64,000 nt of DNA, from contig JABCZO010000011.1 of the NCBI GenBank assembly GCA_013289615.1, forward strand, positions 50,678-114,677, in the 5' to 3' direction. A model generated the notes under the pieces. It was not told the DNA's origin. It saw only the letters and a program-made list of their open reading frames with translations, and searched no databases. Below, piece after piece: positions 54,836 to 62,813 of this stretch. How positions within the stretch are numbered: the stretch's first letter is position 1; every line of letters begins with the position of its first letter. This DNA comes from Gammaproteobacteria bacterium. GTDB lineage: Bacteria; Pseudomonadota; Gammaproteobacteria; Steroidobacterales; Steroidobacteraceae. The position numbers and the translations under genes are program-made.

Positions 54836-55702
54836 TTGGATAACAGGGACGCTCAGGGAGCCGCATTAATTGATGCGATCGAAGCCTTGCTTCGGCCGCT
54901 CATGCCGCTTTTTCGTAACTACGGCGTCACGCACCACGATCTATCGCAAACACTCGCACGTCTGTTTGTCTACGACACAGCTGAAATTCTGACGGAAGAA
55001 GGGCGCCCCGCTGCCTCGGCCCGGTTGGCGCTCATGACGGGACTTACACGTGGAGAAGTCGAGAAACACCTAACCGAGCGGAACGCGTCGACCAAGCGCC
55101 GCGCAATGAAAACGTCCGCGTTGATGACTCCGGCAGCAGTCTTGACGGCATGGAACACTGACACTCGATTCTCGACGCCGTACGGCGTTGCAGTCGATTT
55201 GTCACTAAGAGCGGACGGGCGACATCGTACTTTTACCGACCTCGTAATGGCCTCGTCTCCGGATTCGGACCCGGACGCTGTACTCGATCAATTACTCGCT
55301 GCCGGCTGTGTGGAAGTCCATGAGCAAGTATTTGTCCGCTGTACGAACCGTGCCTATATCCCGGCCGGCGTCAGCGTGGAGCGCATTTCCCGAATCGGCA
55401 CGGTGCTTGGGGCCTTGGCGGCGACGTTGACGCATAACCTTCTTGAGGAATCGTCCGTCGGCTACCTCGAACGTTCAGTCCAGACAGATTTTCCAGTTTC
55501 CGATGATGGTCGGCGAGTGATTCGAGAATGGCTTGCGGTTGATGGCTCTCGGTTTCTCGAAACCTTGGATGCATGGATGACAGCAAGCAGGCCAGAGCTA
55601 GAAGCACCAAGCGGTCATCGTGTCGGTGTAGATATTTTTATGTATGACGCCGCAACCGATCCTCCGGTGACAGCCGGAGTTAAAGCGGCGGCGAATCAGT
55701 AA
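54836..55702 (+). CDS. DUF6502-family protein
   Basis: A 288-residue cytoplasmic protein, probably with a TTG start after AGGGAAGAG. The N-terminus (LIDAIEALLRPLMPLFRNYGVTHHDLSQTLARLFV...RLALMTGLTRGEVEKHL, about 10-85) matches the DUF6502 pattern, which looks like a winged-helix region with a rigid entry helix. The rest is helical: STPYGVAVDLSLRADGRHRTFTDLV, then ALAATLTHNLLEES. Ends 10 bases before a secreted repeat protein, forming a two-gene unit. DUF6502 genes are commonly paired with DUF5666-like secreted proteins; I have this from memory. Lower GC and different codon use from neighbours suggest transfer. Function unknown; a regulator is plausible. Confidence 0.8.
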   Translation: MDNRDAQGAALIDAIEALLRPLMPLFRNYGVTHHDLSQTLARLFVYDTAEILTEEGRPAASARLALMTGLTRGEVEKHLTERNASTKRRAMKTSALMTPAAVLTAWNTDTRFSTPYGVAVDLSLRADGRHRTFTDLVMASSPDSDPDAVLDQLLAAGCVEVHEQVFVRCTNRAYIPAGVSVERISRIGTVLGALAATLTHNLLEESSVGYLERSVQTDFPVSDDGRRVIREWLAVDGSRFLETLDAWMTASRPELEAPSGHRVGVDIFMYDAATDPPVTAGVKAAANQ

Positions 55703-55712
55703 GGGGAACAAA

Positions 55713-56429
55713 ATGACTAAGACCTCCACAACAATTAGATATTGTTTGTCGACTCTGCTAGCAGTGGGTTTTGTATCCGCGGTACAGGCAGAATCGGCGG
55801 ATGGGGTCGCCGACGTAGTCGCTGTCGGACCTCTCGAACTTATCGAGGCGAACAGCGTGACAGTGCTCGCCCGCTCTTATCATGTCGATGACTCAGCGGG
55901 TCTCACGACAGGCGACAAAGTCGCTGTCCACGGAAATCTTCAGCCGGATGGGTCAGTTTCGAACGCCTGGGTTGAAACAGTCGGTACCTACGTCGCGGGT
56001 TCCGATAGCGTATTCGAGACCGGTGTCGTGACAAGCGTGAATGAGACGTTTGGCCGCCTCTCGATAGGTGACAGTAAGATTGATTACACCGCAGCGTTGT
56101 CTGAGGCGGGTTCCTCAGTTCCGGATAAGGGTGAGATCATCTCTGTGACAGGCATTCAGCCAGAGGTCGGGGGGGTAGTTATCGGCACTACCACTAGAGG
56201 CGGAACGACGGAAGTCGTCATGGCGATTGCGGGCGGTGGAACACGCGGCTTGGCAGGAATTACGGGCAGCAACCGGAGTGCCGGAATCACGGGTAGCAAC
56301 CCGTCGAGTGCTGGTATCACGGGCAGCAACCGGAGTGCCGGAATCACGGGTAGCAACCCGTCGAGTGCTGGTATCACGGGCAGCAACCGGAGTGCCGGAA
56401 TCACGGGTAGCAACAGTGCTACGGAGTGA
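55713..56429 (+). CDS. Secreted DUF5666-like protein with C-terminal GITGSN repeats
   Basis: A 238-residue protein. Signal peptide MTKTSTTIRYCLSTLLAVGF...VQA. Two beta-rich OB-like (DUF5666-like) modules cover about 30-95 (VVAVGPLELIEANSVTVLARSYH, GDKVAVHGNLQPDGSVSNAWVE) and 100-175 (ETGVVTSVNETFGRLSIGDSKIDYT, GEIISVTGIQPEVGG). From about 182 to the end a tandem repeat AGITGSN(R/P)S follows, encoded by a 57-base DNA repeat. After the stop TGA the same frame stays open for 33 more codons and begins ITGSNHASAR, so the repeat tract was probably longer. It overlaps no other gene and follows the DUF6502-like gene by 10 bases. Confidence 0.78.
   Translation: MTKTSTTIRYCLSTLLAVGFVSAVQAESADGVADVVAVGPLELIEANSVTVLARSYHVDDSAGLTTGDKVAVHGNLQPDGSVSNAWVETVGTYVAGSDSVFETGVVTSVNETFGRLSIGDSKIDYTAALSEAGSSVPDKGEIISVTGIQPEVGGVVIGTTTRGGTTEVVMAIAGGGTRGLAGITGSNRSAGITGSNPSSAGITGSNRSAGITGSNPSSAGITGSNRSAGITGSNSATE
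56256..56420 (+). repeat. 57-base tandem repeat (2.8 copies)
   Basis: Unit begins GGTATCACGGGCAGCAACCG and is 57 bases long: copies at 56256-56312, 56313-56369 and a partial at 56370-56420 lacking six bases. Copies 2 and 3 are identical over 45 bases, copy 1 differs at two. Each unit encodes GITGSNRSAGITGSNPSSA and contains a small hairpin CGGGTAGCAACCCG. Recent duplication is likely. Confidence 0.9.
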
Positions 56430-57054
56430 ATTACCGGCAGCAATCACGCGAGCGCTAGGATCCCTCGTCGTAATCGATTTACTCTGGGTATAGGCAAACA
56501 ACGCTCGTTCGGCCGCGCAGGTATTGATTGATTGAGAGCACGGGAATCAACGCTCAGATTGAGCGGTCGAAAATATCCGAATCAAGATTTGAGCTAGATT
56601 ACGAAGGGCCGGGATCCGGCCCTTTCATTTTATTAGTCCGCATTAGTGCTGTGTTGACGCCGTCGTCGACTCAAAATTCCTTGGCAACAATACATTGCGG
56701 TGAGATTGCAATGGGAGTGGCCGTTTTCGGCCGCATTGCCGCATTCGGGGCCAATTAAAGATATCTGGACGGTGCACCCGGGTCGCCGGCACTATTGGCG
56801 CTTTAATCCACGGGCGCGGTGGCATGAGATTGCAGGTAATGGTACCGAAGCTCCAGACAGCGATGATCGCAGCCGATCCCGCCGCCGTCGGCGCGAGGGC
56901 GGACGACGCATTATTCGTTGGGCATCGGCGCTGAGGTGCACAACTGCCAGTGGCGATCGAGCGCTATCAATTGCGCAATGATCAATGAGCCCCGCGTTAT
57001 GAGCGCGCTGACGCGCGCGCCAACAATCAGAGAAAACGCACGGGGTAGGCTGCG
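56430..57054. other. Intergenic region after the GITGSN protein
   Basis: Begins with an in-frame continuation of the repeat protein (33 codons to a TGA at 56529-56531). Further right there are only short frames in several phases (76 and 93 codons) with no ribosome site or domain. Composition changes back to GC-rich near 56760. I call no gene here. Confidence 0.5.
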
Positions 57055-58353
57055 GTGGCGATAAGGCTCTTCTGGTCCTGGCAATCAGAGTCGCCGGTTA
57101 GAATCGGGAGAATCTTCGTCCGCGACGCGCTGCAGGAGGCGATCGAGCAGCTCAAGCTCGGCGCTGATATCGATGAACCGGAGCGCGATACGACGAAGAT
57201 CGATCACGATCCGGGACGCGTCTCAGGCGGCGGCGGCCTGGTGCGGGAAATCCTGAACGGGATCGATGCGGCTGCGGTTTTCGTCGCCGACGTGACCGCG
57301 GTTGGGAAGATCGGCACCGGCGTGGATATCCAGCCCGAGAGCGCGGGCAACAGACTGGTCAATTCCAACGTCGCGCTCGAGCTGGGCTACGCATCCCGTG
57401 CCCTGGGCGATCAGAGACTGGTTCTGGTGTTCAATTCCCACTATGGCTGGCAGGAGGATCTGCCGTTCGATGTGCGTAATCTGGCCGATGCCATTCCGTT
57501 CGTGCTGACACCCAACGCCGGCCGTCCCGAGATCGAGCTGGAAAGAAAGAAACTGACCGCCCGGCTGGTAAGCGCGATAGAACGCTGCATGCAGGAGCCC
57601 GAGCCGAGCGCGGAGCAGTCTTCCGCCACGCCGTCGACTTTCAGCAAGGCAGCGTATTTCCAGGCCGGTGAGGTGCTCGCCCAGACCAGCGAATCAAACG
57701 GTCGTAGCGCCTCGTATTCCTATTCGAGCGACACCTTCTGTTACCTGCGGATGATGCCGATGCCGAAGCTTGAGCGCCCTTTGGTCCTGGCCACGCTGTC
57801 GGATGTGGTTCACCGCGCGCCGCTGCTGAGTCGGCAACCGGGCGGCGCGCTGAGCGGCACCAATGCCTATGGCGCCATCGGCTTTGAGGTCGGGTCCCAG
57901 CCCGGGCGCGGTCGTGGGAAGCTGGTGGCATCGACGCAGCTGTTTGCCAGCGGTGAGATCTGGAGCCTGAGCGCGGCGCTGATTGCGCACGAACGCGGCG
58001 AGCGTCCGGCATGGATCAAGCTGCCGTTCCTGGCATCGGTGGTATTCGAGCGGGTGTACTACGACAACCTGCGTGCGCTGGTCGCCTTCGCGCAGGAATA
58101 CCTGTCTTTGAGTCCCCCGTGGCAGGTCGAGTGCGGCCTGGCGGGCATCAAGGGGTTGCACGTCGGGTTGTCGCCGGACGATATCCGAGGCCCGGTGCGA
58201 AAGGCTGATGTCACCCTGCGGCGCACGCTCAAGGGCGAGGACGAGGCCGCGATGGACAAACTGCTGCTGGAGTTTTTCGTCCTGGTGCACGAGGCGATGG
58301 GGTCGGTGCGGCCCACGGCGCTGCATGGATTTCCGCCAGGCCGGCCGCGCTAG
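57055..58353 (+). CDS. Two-domain protein with N-terminal TIR-like fold, possible defence effector
   Basis: A 432-residue cytoplasmic protein with GTG start. The first ~170 residues look like a TIR/nucleoside-hydrolase-like Rossmann fold: IRLFWSWQSESPVRIGRIFV (3-22; the FxSWQSD-type opening), DALQEAIEQL, IDAAAVFVADVTAV (70-83), NSNVALELGYASRALGDQRL (103-122) with Glu109 where TIR-type enzymes keep the catalytic Glu, and VLVFNSHYGWQEDLPFDVRN. Bacterial proteins of this kind act in anti-phage signalling or NAD cleavage. Residues about 205-432 form a second domain I do not recognise (SYSSDTFCYLRMMPMPKLER, GAIGFEVGSQ, WQVECGLAGIKGLHVG). No cyclase, ThsA-like or other partner adjoins it. Family assignment is by pattern only. 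Confidence 0.65.
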   Translation: MAIRLFWSWQSESPVRIGRIFVRDALQEAIEQLKLGADIDEPERDTTKIDHDPGRVSGGGGLVREILNGIDAAAVFVADVTAVGKIGTGVDIQPESAGNRLVNSNVALELGYASRALGDQRLVLVFNSHYGWQEDLPFDVRNLADAIPFVLTPNAGRPEIELERKKLTARLVSAIERCMQEPEPSAEQSSATPSTFSKAAYFQAGEVLAQTSESNGRSASYSYSSDTFCYLRMMPMPKLERPLVLATLSDVVHRAPLLSRQPGGALSGTNAYGAIGFEVGSQPGRGRGKLVASTQLFASGEIWSLSAALIAHERGERPAWIKLPFLASVVFERVYYDNLRALVAFAQEYLSLSPPWQVECGLAGIKGLHVGLSPDDIRGPVRKADVTLRRTLKGEDEAAMDKLLLEFFVLVHEAMGSVRPTALHGFPPGRPR

Positions 58354-58367
58354 CGGGCGCGCACAGG

Positions 58368-58383
58368 GCGGCTGCGCAGCCGC
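58368..58383. terminator. Palindrome after the TIR-like gene
   Basis: A perfect 16-base palindrome (GCGGCTGC / GCAGCCGC) 15 bases after the stop; as a hairpin it would have a 6-bp stem and 4-base loop. No T-run. A tandem 10-base repeat (CGTGTGTGTC twice, 58425-58444) follows in the otherwise empty gap. Confidence 0.35.
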
Positions 58384-58558
58384 ACGACTGGCCAGATCGA
58401 TGCGGATTTACTCGATTTTAATCACGTGTGTGTCCGTGTGTGTCTACCTCACCGCGGGTTAGACGCGTGAGCGGCAAGGCTCCCGGTTCGACGTCGGATG
58501 GCGATCGGCCAATGCGGCAAGCCCGGCATCCCCTGCGGGCCGGACAGCGTGCTGCCCG

Positions 58559-58978
58559 TCAGGCGCGGGCGAGCTCCTTGCGCAGCTCGTTGATCTCGGC
58601 GTCGATCTCTTTCAATCGCTTCATGGCGGTCGCATCGCCGAGTGTAGCCTCGCGTACCGCACGGCCTTGCGTGGCCTCGAGCGCCTGAATCCGGGCGTAG
58701 ATCACGGCGCTGCGGCCTTCAGTGCCGCTCGCCGCCTTGACCTGCCAGCGCCGGCCGATGTCGTCCCATTCGTGATCGGCCGACGGTGCCGGCGGCCGGT
58801 AGGCGACGACCGCCCCGGTCGCCAGGTCCATGCGCTGGCGGCGATGATCGAATGCACCTTCCATGGCCAGCGTTCCGGCCGGCAGCCGGACGGCCAGCAG
58901 TCCGTCATCGTCACAGTGCAGGCGCTTACCGGTAAACAGGCCGGTGGCCGCTTCATACAGGCTGTAGGTCTTGATCAT
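58559..58978 (-). CDS. Phage-tail-like hypothetical protein
   Basis: A 139-residue protein starting MIKTYSLYEAATGLFTGKRL. The arrangement TGLFTGKRLHCDDDGLLAVR, PAGTLAMEGAFDHRRQRMDL, ATGAVVAYRPPAPSADHEWD, followed by a helical tail EATLGDATAMKRLKEIDAEI, resembles proteins encoded near phage tail-fibre genes. No other phage gene is present here, so it may be a cargo remnant. The ribosome site is weak. A shorter or longer start is possible. Confidence 0.6.
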   Translation of the reverse strand: MIKTYSLYEAATGLFTGKRLHCDDDGLLAVRLPAGTLAMEGAFDHRRQRMDLATGAVVAYRPPAPSADHEWDDIGRRWQVKAASGTEGRSAVIYARIQALEATQGRAVREATLGDATAMKRLKEIDAEINELRKELARA

Positions 58979-59214
58979 CGCTGACTCAGTTCGGCAGGCA
59001 CATGGCATTGGGAATAGTTAACCGAAATCCGGCTTATGTATGCGACCGGGTTCACGCCATCGGGTTGATGCGCGCGCCACAGGTGCGGGCAGTGATACGG
59101 GTCACCCCCGCTGACAGGGGAACACGGGCGGCAACGGCTGGCCGCCTCCGGGCATGGCCGCGATGCCGGCTGGCCTTGTGGTCAAGGTCGCGGATAGGTG
59201 ACCCGAAGGTGCCA

Positions 59215-61032
59215 TCAAAAGCCGGGGGGCGTCTGCCCGGATACGTTCAACGCGCGCTCGAGTGCCAGTCCTACACGCGCAATCGTGCCTTCATCGAACA
59301 GCCGTCCGATCAGCGTTACCCCGTGCGGCACACGCCGCGGTGGATCGAACCGCGGCAGCGGATGGTCCGGGTCGGGTGCCCAGTCGCTGCGCGCCTCGGT
59401 GACTTCCACGAAGCCGGCGCGAAGTGTCAGCGATGGCAGTCCGGTAAAGTTGCCGATCGTGAGCATCTCATCGCGTAGCGACGGCACCAGCAGCAGGTCG
59501 ACCTGCGACAGCAGTTTCTGCATCTCTTGTGCGACCGCCCGTCGCAGCCGATCGGCCTGAACAAAATCCACCGCCGAGATGAAGCGCGACTGTCGAAAGG
59601 TATTCGGCCACGCATCGGGGGTCTGTACCCGCAACTGATCGACCTGCCGGCTGAGCGTCAACTCCTCGAAGGCGGCTGCGGATTCGGCAAAAATAATGGC
59701 GTTCAAGGAGTCGTACGGCCAGTCGGGGATCGCGACCTTGACGGACTTCATCCCCAGGCGCTCGATCTGCTCCAGGGCAGCGCGATCGACTGGGGTGGCC
59801 GCGCTCGCGTTCATCCACTCCGGAAAGTAGCCGACCCGAAGACCCAGAACGCTGACGCCGGCGTCGAAATCGAGATGGCTCGGCACGCTCGCCAGATCGC
59901 CCGGGTCAGGGCCGGAGATGGCACGCAGCACCAGCATCGTATCCTCGACGCTGCGCGCCATCGGTCCGAGCTTGTCGAGCGACCAGGCCAGCGTCATCGC
60001 TCCGGTGCGCGCTACCCGACCGTAGGTCGGGCGCAGGCCGGTCACCCCGCAGCGCATGCTCGGGCCGACGATACTGCCTTCGGTCTCGCTGCCGATGGCG
60101 AAGCCGACCAGCCCGGCCGCAGTGGCCGCGCCCGGTCCCGCGCTCGAGCCCGAGGCTCCCTCTTCCAGCAGCCAGGGGTTCATGGTCTGGCCGCCGAACC
60201 AGATGTCATTCAACGCCAGTGCGCCGAGACTGAGCTTGGCGATGAGAACCGCGCCGGCCTCGTGCAGGCGGTGCACCACCGCGGCATCCGTGCCTGGCAC
60301 CCGGTCCTTATACGGCTCCGCGCCGTAGGTGGTGCGAATCCCTGCGGTGTCGAGAAGATCCTTGCCGCCCCACGGAATGCCGTGCAGTGCCCCGCGGTAT
60401 TTCCCCGCGGCAATTTCCCGATCCGCGCGGGTCGCCTGCTGCAGGGCGAGCTCAGAGGTGAGCGTGACGACGCAGCGTAGCTTTGCGTCGAACTTTGTGA
60501 TCCGGTCCAGATAAATATGCGTCAGCCGTTCGGAAGTGAGCTGGCGCGACTCGATCCATCGAGACAGCTTCCACACCGGCGCGAAGGCTATGTCGGCATC
60601 GGAGGCTGGCAGCGCGCCGACGTCCTGGGCACTGCGCACGAAGCGATCCACGGAAGGAACCGCCCGATTTCCGGGAAGCAGCGGATTGCACTGGGAGTAG
60701 GGGGACAGCGTCGCGCCCAGGGAAACTCTTCGAGGCCCGGTGCGCCGCTCATACAGCGCGGCCATGCTGTCGCGCCAGTTACGCGCTGCCTGAGCCCGCT
60801 CGGCGTCGGTGAGATCGATCTGCAGCAGTTTCTGCGCCTCGAGAAAGGTCGCGGCGCTGACCTCGGGACCCACCGACGCGGCGGTGCCAAACGCAGGCGG
60901 CGAGCCCGGCGGCAAGTCCTGCGGCTTCGCCGACGGCGCGTCCTGCGCAGTGGCCGGCGAATTGGCCGCAGTGGCCGTAGCAAGCAGCGCGGCCGAGGAG
61001 GCCGCCAGGAACTCTCGACGCGACCTTGACAT
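59215..61032 (-). CDS. Exported amidase (amidase signature family)
   Basis: A 605-residue hydrolase. MSRSRREFLAASSAALLATATAA is a Tat signal (RREFL). Mature N-terminal ~110 residues precede the amidase-signature core: HGIPWGGKDLLDTAG with catalytic Lys, the GASGSSAGPGAATAAG loop with the cis-Ser, and GFAIGSETEGSIVGPS with the nucleophile Ser (normally GSDTGGS; the Glu for Asp/Gly variants are unusual). CGVTGLRPTYGRVARTGAM and LGPMARSVEDTMLVL also fit. Such enzymes cut amide bonds in peptides, carbamates or amide metabolites. Divergent from a lipoprotein gene. Confidence 0.88.
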   Translation of the reverse strand: MSRSRREFLAASSAALLATATAANSPATAQDAPSAKPQDLPPGSPPAFGTAASVGPEVSAATFLEAQKLLQIDLTDAERAQAARNWRDSMAALYERRTGPRRVSLGATLSPYSQCNPLLPGNRAVPSVDRFVRSAQDVGALPASDADIAFAPVWKLSRWIESRQLTSERLTHIYLDRITKFDAKLRCVVTLTSELALQQATRADREIAAGKYRGALHGIPWGGKDLLDTAGIRTTYGAEPYKDRVPGTDAAVVHRLHEAGAVLIAKLSLGALALNDIWFGGQTMNPWLLEEGASGSSAGPGAATAAGLVGFAIGSETEGSIVGPSMRCGVTGLRPTYGRVARTGAMTLAWSLDKLGPMARSVEDTMLVLRAISGPDPGDLASVPSHLDFDAGVSVLGLRVGYFPEWMNASAATPVDRAALEQIERLGMKSVKVAIPDWPYDSLNAIIFAESAAAFEELTLSRQVDQLRVQTPDAWPNTFRQSRFISAVDFVQADRLRRAVAQEMQKLLSQVDLLLVPSLRDEMLTIGNFTGLPSLTLRAGFVEVTEARSDWAPDPDHPLPRFDPPRRVPHGVTLIGRLFDEGTIARVGLALERALNVSGQTPPGF

Positions 61033-61343
61033 GATGTGCTCCAATCCTGGTGCTGCGCGGCCGAGCGCGCTGGCAGGTTCGACAGTGCCGGCGAAGCCTG
61101 TTGGAACCGACCCCGCCGGGTCAGCATAGCAAGCCGGCGAATCAGCGCGAATCGACTTGGGATCCGCCCGCTTTCCGAAGTCGTGCTCGGCGACAGCCGG
61201 GATAACAGCGCCTGGCTCGCGCCGGCGATGCAGTCAGCCCGCTGTACGGCCGCGAACGCAGCTTTGATTTTATGTGCGGGCGCGGAAAACTCTTTGCCCC
61301 TTCAGTGGAACTCACCACTGAACAGCCAATTTGGGAAGGGCCC
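61033..61343. other. Divergent intergenic region of amidase and lipoprotein genes
   Basis: No gene seen. It holds an inverted repeat near its right end (listed separately) and otherwise ordinary GC-rich sequence. Confidence 0.5.
61301..61322. promoter_or_regulatory. Inverted repeat upstream of the propeller lipoprotein
   Basis: Perfect 8-bp arms TTCAGTGG and CCACTGAA with a 6-base loop, ending 21 bases before the ATG and just before the GGGAAGGG ribosome site. Could be an operator or a leader hairpin affecting translation. Confidence 0.4.
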
Positions 61344-62753
61344 ATGAACCTACGACGTTCGAGCCGGGCTGCCATCGCGCCCGCGGTACTGATCGCTATC
61401 GTTTCTGGTTGCGGCGGCGGCTACAGCTCCGGCTCCGGTTCCGGCTCCGGCATGTATAATCCGCCCGCGCCAACCGCGTCATTCTCGACACCCGCGCTGG
61501 CGACGAGCATCCATCTGGGGCAGAGTGTCCTGCTCACCTGGTCGTCGGCCAATGCCGCAGCCTGTACCGCGAGTACTTCGGCTACCGGCGGTGCGTTCAC
61601 CGGGACGGTGCCCATCAGTGGCAATAAGAGCGTTGCCCCTACCGCCACCGGGACCGTCACCTACACTTTGCAGTGCAGCGGTTCCGGCGGCATGGGCATG
61701 GCCAGTTCGCAGATGGTCACGGTCGGCCCCTCGATTCTCAGCACGCTGTCCACCATCACCACGATCGGCTCGACTCTGGATCCGGTCGAAAAGGGCGGAA
61801 ACCCCTACGGCCTGGCGATCGCGCCGGCGAGCGCCGGGTTGATTACCAAGGGGGATCTGGTGGTATGCAATTTCAATGACGGGGCGACCAACACCCAGGG
61901 TATGGGCACCACGATCGTGGGTCTGCATCCAACCGCCGGCGCCATGCCCTACAGCATTGCCAGATCCGCGCAACTGCTGGGATGCGAGTCGCTCGCGATG
62001 CTGCCGGACGACAGCATTTCGGCGGCCGCCTGGGGAGCGAACCTGAATCCGCTGGTCGTACCCAATGGCACCGTCAACAATCCGTTTGCGGCGGACACGT
62101 TCGATGGTCCCTGGGGCGAGGCCTACGTGGCCGCGGCCGGCGCCGCGCCCGCCGCGCTGTACGTGTCGAACGCGCACAGCGGCGCGATCGATCGAATCAC
62201 GCTGAACGGCGATGCGCCGACGGCGTTTACCGAGATCGCTAAGGGCTTCTGCGTCAGCGGCGTGCCGGGTGCCTTGTTTGCACCGGCGGGCCTGACCTAC
62301 GACGCGTCGATCGACACGCTGTACATCGTGGATACCAGTTCCTACAGCGTCGTCGCCTTCGCCGGCGTGTCGGCCATCGGCGCCGACGGTGTCGTGGTGA
62401 ACGGCAACTGTGGCGCCACGACGCCGACGCCGGCACTGAGCTTCACCGGAGCGTCGGCGTCTTCGGCCCGCGTGATCGCCACCGGCGGTAAACTCAATGC
62501 GCCGATCAGTGCCGCGCTGCTGTCGGATGGCGACCTGGTGGTCGGTAACGGTGACATCAACGGCCCGGCAACGCCGAACCTGCTGTTCGAGATCTCCCCG
62601 GCGCTGGGATTTGTCGGCACGCCGCTGCAGCTCGATACCAGCGGTACGCCAGGCGCACTGTTCGGCATCGCGGCCACGGTCGACACCCAGGGCAATGAGA
62701 TCATCTACTTCAACGACGACAACACCAACACGGTAAACATGCTGAGCCACTGA
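61344..62753 (+). CDS. Lipoprotein with Ig-like and beta-propeller (NHL-type) regions
   Basis: A 469-residue surface or periplasmic lipoprotein. GGGAAGGG precedes the ATG; lipobox VSGC then a Gly/Ser linker. Residues about 45-130 form an Ig-like module (HLGQSVLLTWSSANAAACTA, GTVTYTLQCSGSGGMGMAS). From about 150 on, repeated loop-and-strand units (GDLVVCNFNDG, AALYVSNAHSGAIDRITLNG, GLTYDASIDTLYIVDTSSYS, GDLVVGNGDINGPATPNLLF, NEIIYFNDDNTNTVNML) give an NHL-like beta-propeller. Probably a binding or adhesion protein. No partner gene is recognised. Its antisense strand contains a long open frame that I regard as a shadow. Confidence 0.78.
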   Translation: MNLRRSSRAAIAPAVLIAIVSGCGGGYSSGSGSGSGMYNPPAPTASFSTPALATSIHLGQSVLLTWSSANAAACTASTSATGGAFTGTVPISGNKSVAPTATGTVTYTLQCSGSGGMGMASSQMVTVGPSILSTLSTITTIGSTLDPVEKGGNPYGLAIAPASAGLITKGDLVVCNFNDGATNTQGMGTTIVGLHPTAGAMPYSIARSAQLLGCESLAMLPDDSISAAAWGANLNPLVVPNGTVNNPFAADTFDGPWGEAYVAAAGAAPAALYVSNAHSGAIDRITLNGDAPTAFTEIAKGFCVSGVPGALFAPAGLTYDASIDTLYIVDTSSYSVVAFAGVSAIGADGVVVNGNCGATTPTPALSFTGASASSARVIATGGKLNAPISAALLSDGDLVVGNGDINGPATPNLLFEISPALGFVGTPLQLDTSGTPGALFGIAATVDTQGNEIIYFNDDNTNTVNMLSH

Positions 62754-62813
62754 TGGCCGCTAAGGTTGTACCCCCACGGCGAGCGGCGGCGCGATCGCGC
62801 GGGCGATGCGCCG

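Noticed and set aside
56256..56420. CRISPR-like array
   Set aside because: Units are contiguous 57-base tandem repeats with no unique spacers, in frame with a coding sequence, and no cas genes are present.
61479..62750. Long open minus frame (423 codons) opposite the propeller lipoprotein
   Set aside because: Low-complexity Arg/Gly/Ala-rich translation with no domain, and the plus-strand frame has a lipobox, ribosome site and repeat structure. It is a GC-driven shadow.
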